Shown piece after piece: positions 63,094 through 64,000 of a stretch of 64,000 nt of DNA (positions are counted from its first letter, which is position 1; every line of letters begins with the position of its first letter). A program made the translations under genes and the position numbers. Source of the DNA: Thuidium tamariscinum (Eukaryota; Streptophyta; Bryopsida; Hypnales; Thuidiaceae); assembly GCA_947034885.2 (NCBI GenBank), contig OX344753.2, positions 13,206,001 to 13,270,000 on the forward strand, written 5' to 3'. Below the pieces are notes generated by a model. It saw nothing but the letters and a program-made list of their open reading frames with translations. It was not told the DNA's origin and ran no database searches.

Positions 63094-64000
63094 ATGGTTG
63101 TGGTCATTGACTATGCAATTATCTTATAAATTGGATAAATATGTGCATTCTTCATTTAGAACTACAAGAAATCATGAGAGTCATTTGATTTACACCTTTT
63201 GGTTTAATCCTTGAAGGATAGAAATCATGCATTGTAATATTGTATAATATCATTGACTTTGAATAAGTCAAATATGCTAATTGGAAGTCTAAATACTTTT
63301 AGAAGATCTCTTCTTTCCACCCCTACTACTGAAGATGAATAGTTGCACTTCTATCTTGCAACAAAAAATTCTTTGTCGTTCATTGGACACAAAACATCCT
63401 TGTTGACGTTTATAGGTTAATTGGTGTACTTTCGAAGTTACCCTTCCACTCTCGACAAGTATTTTCAATTCAATTTGCTCAATCAATCAAAGTATTTGTT
63501 GATATTCTTCAACTCATTGAATTCATAGCTATTGTCAATATGTGAAAGTTTGAGCAAGGTAAGAATACATCTTATAATCTTATTGTGTCTTTTTGGTGCA
63601 ACCTATCCCAAATGAATGTTTGACAAGAATGCAAGAAGCTTGGAAAATTGTCACATTAGAAAAAAATTTAGACTACAGGAGTGTGATTTTTGCCTTTTTG
63701 GTCTACATACATTAGTATTTCATCGACAACAATACCAATTATAGTAGATTATGTTCATTGAATTTTCCATATAATATGTACTATAATCTCTAATATTTTT
63801 GAAAAATACTCATTGTGCACAATGATTTTGCTTCAATTTATGTAATTGTAACCATAGATTGACATAGTGTGCAACTTCTACAATATGACATTATGCTTCT
63901 TCATAATTACAAATTTTGGCCATGGGGCCACTAAGATGTTAAGTCTTAACTTTTAAAAAAAAGTGGATTTCTTAGTTTTAAATGGAAAGTTGAACAAACC
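63094..64000. other. AT-rich intergenic DNA
   Basis: Nothing supported. Confidence 0.6.

Overview
The window looks like land-plant nuclear DNA. It is AT-rich and gene-poor. It holds two multi-exon genes whose products belong to plant protein families, one apparently complete piggyBac-type DNA transposon, and a dense layer of small non-coding inverted-repeat elements (MITEs). The species cannot be named from sequence alone. Modest intron sizes, sparse genes and a piggyBac element (uncommon in seed plants, from general knowledge) make an early-diverging land plant such as a bryophyte or lycophyte a reasonable but unproven guess.

Layout. 1-12.5 kb: AT-rich DNA with nested MITEs, several of them flanked by TTAA. 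12.5-24.4 kb: the genic, GC-richer block. An 11-exon gene for a plant-type glutaminyl-peptide cyclotransferase (13588-17113, minus) lies 2.5 kb from a 4-exon gene for a 755-residue NT-C2 domain protein (19615-22543, minus). Both were rebuilt exon by exon; splice phases join without a break and both end in a stop codon. 24.4-36.1 kb: very AT-rich, with a 65-75 bp minisatellite and TTAA-flanked elements, one of which is a 715-bp foldback. 36.1-39.1 kb: a GC-rich island of unknown nature between inverted copies of a TA-flanked MITE, one copy of which has jumped into the end repeat of another. 39.1-47.1 kb: AT-rich with a long palindrome and another TTAA element. 47508-52595: the piggyBac element, with TTAA on both sides, related end repeats, a 1009-codon transposase frame retaining the three catalytic aspartates and a C-terminal Cys/His cluster, and a second 280-codon frame overlapping its start. 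52.6-64 kb: AT-rich DNA, a TTAA element split by a 1643-bp insert that has an 8-bp target duplication, more MITEs, and a second GC-richer patch at 61.6-62.8 kb.

How it fits together. The two host genes have no evident joint role. The mobile DNA forms a connected story: the piggyBac element and several non-coding TTAA elements share the same first 12 bases including the target site, so the coding element or a relative may move the small ones. Nested insertions give relative ages. No LTR retrotransposon, LINE reverse transcriptase, rRNA, tRNA or CRISPR array was recognised.
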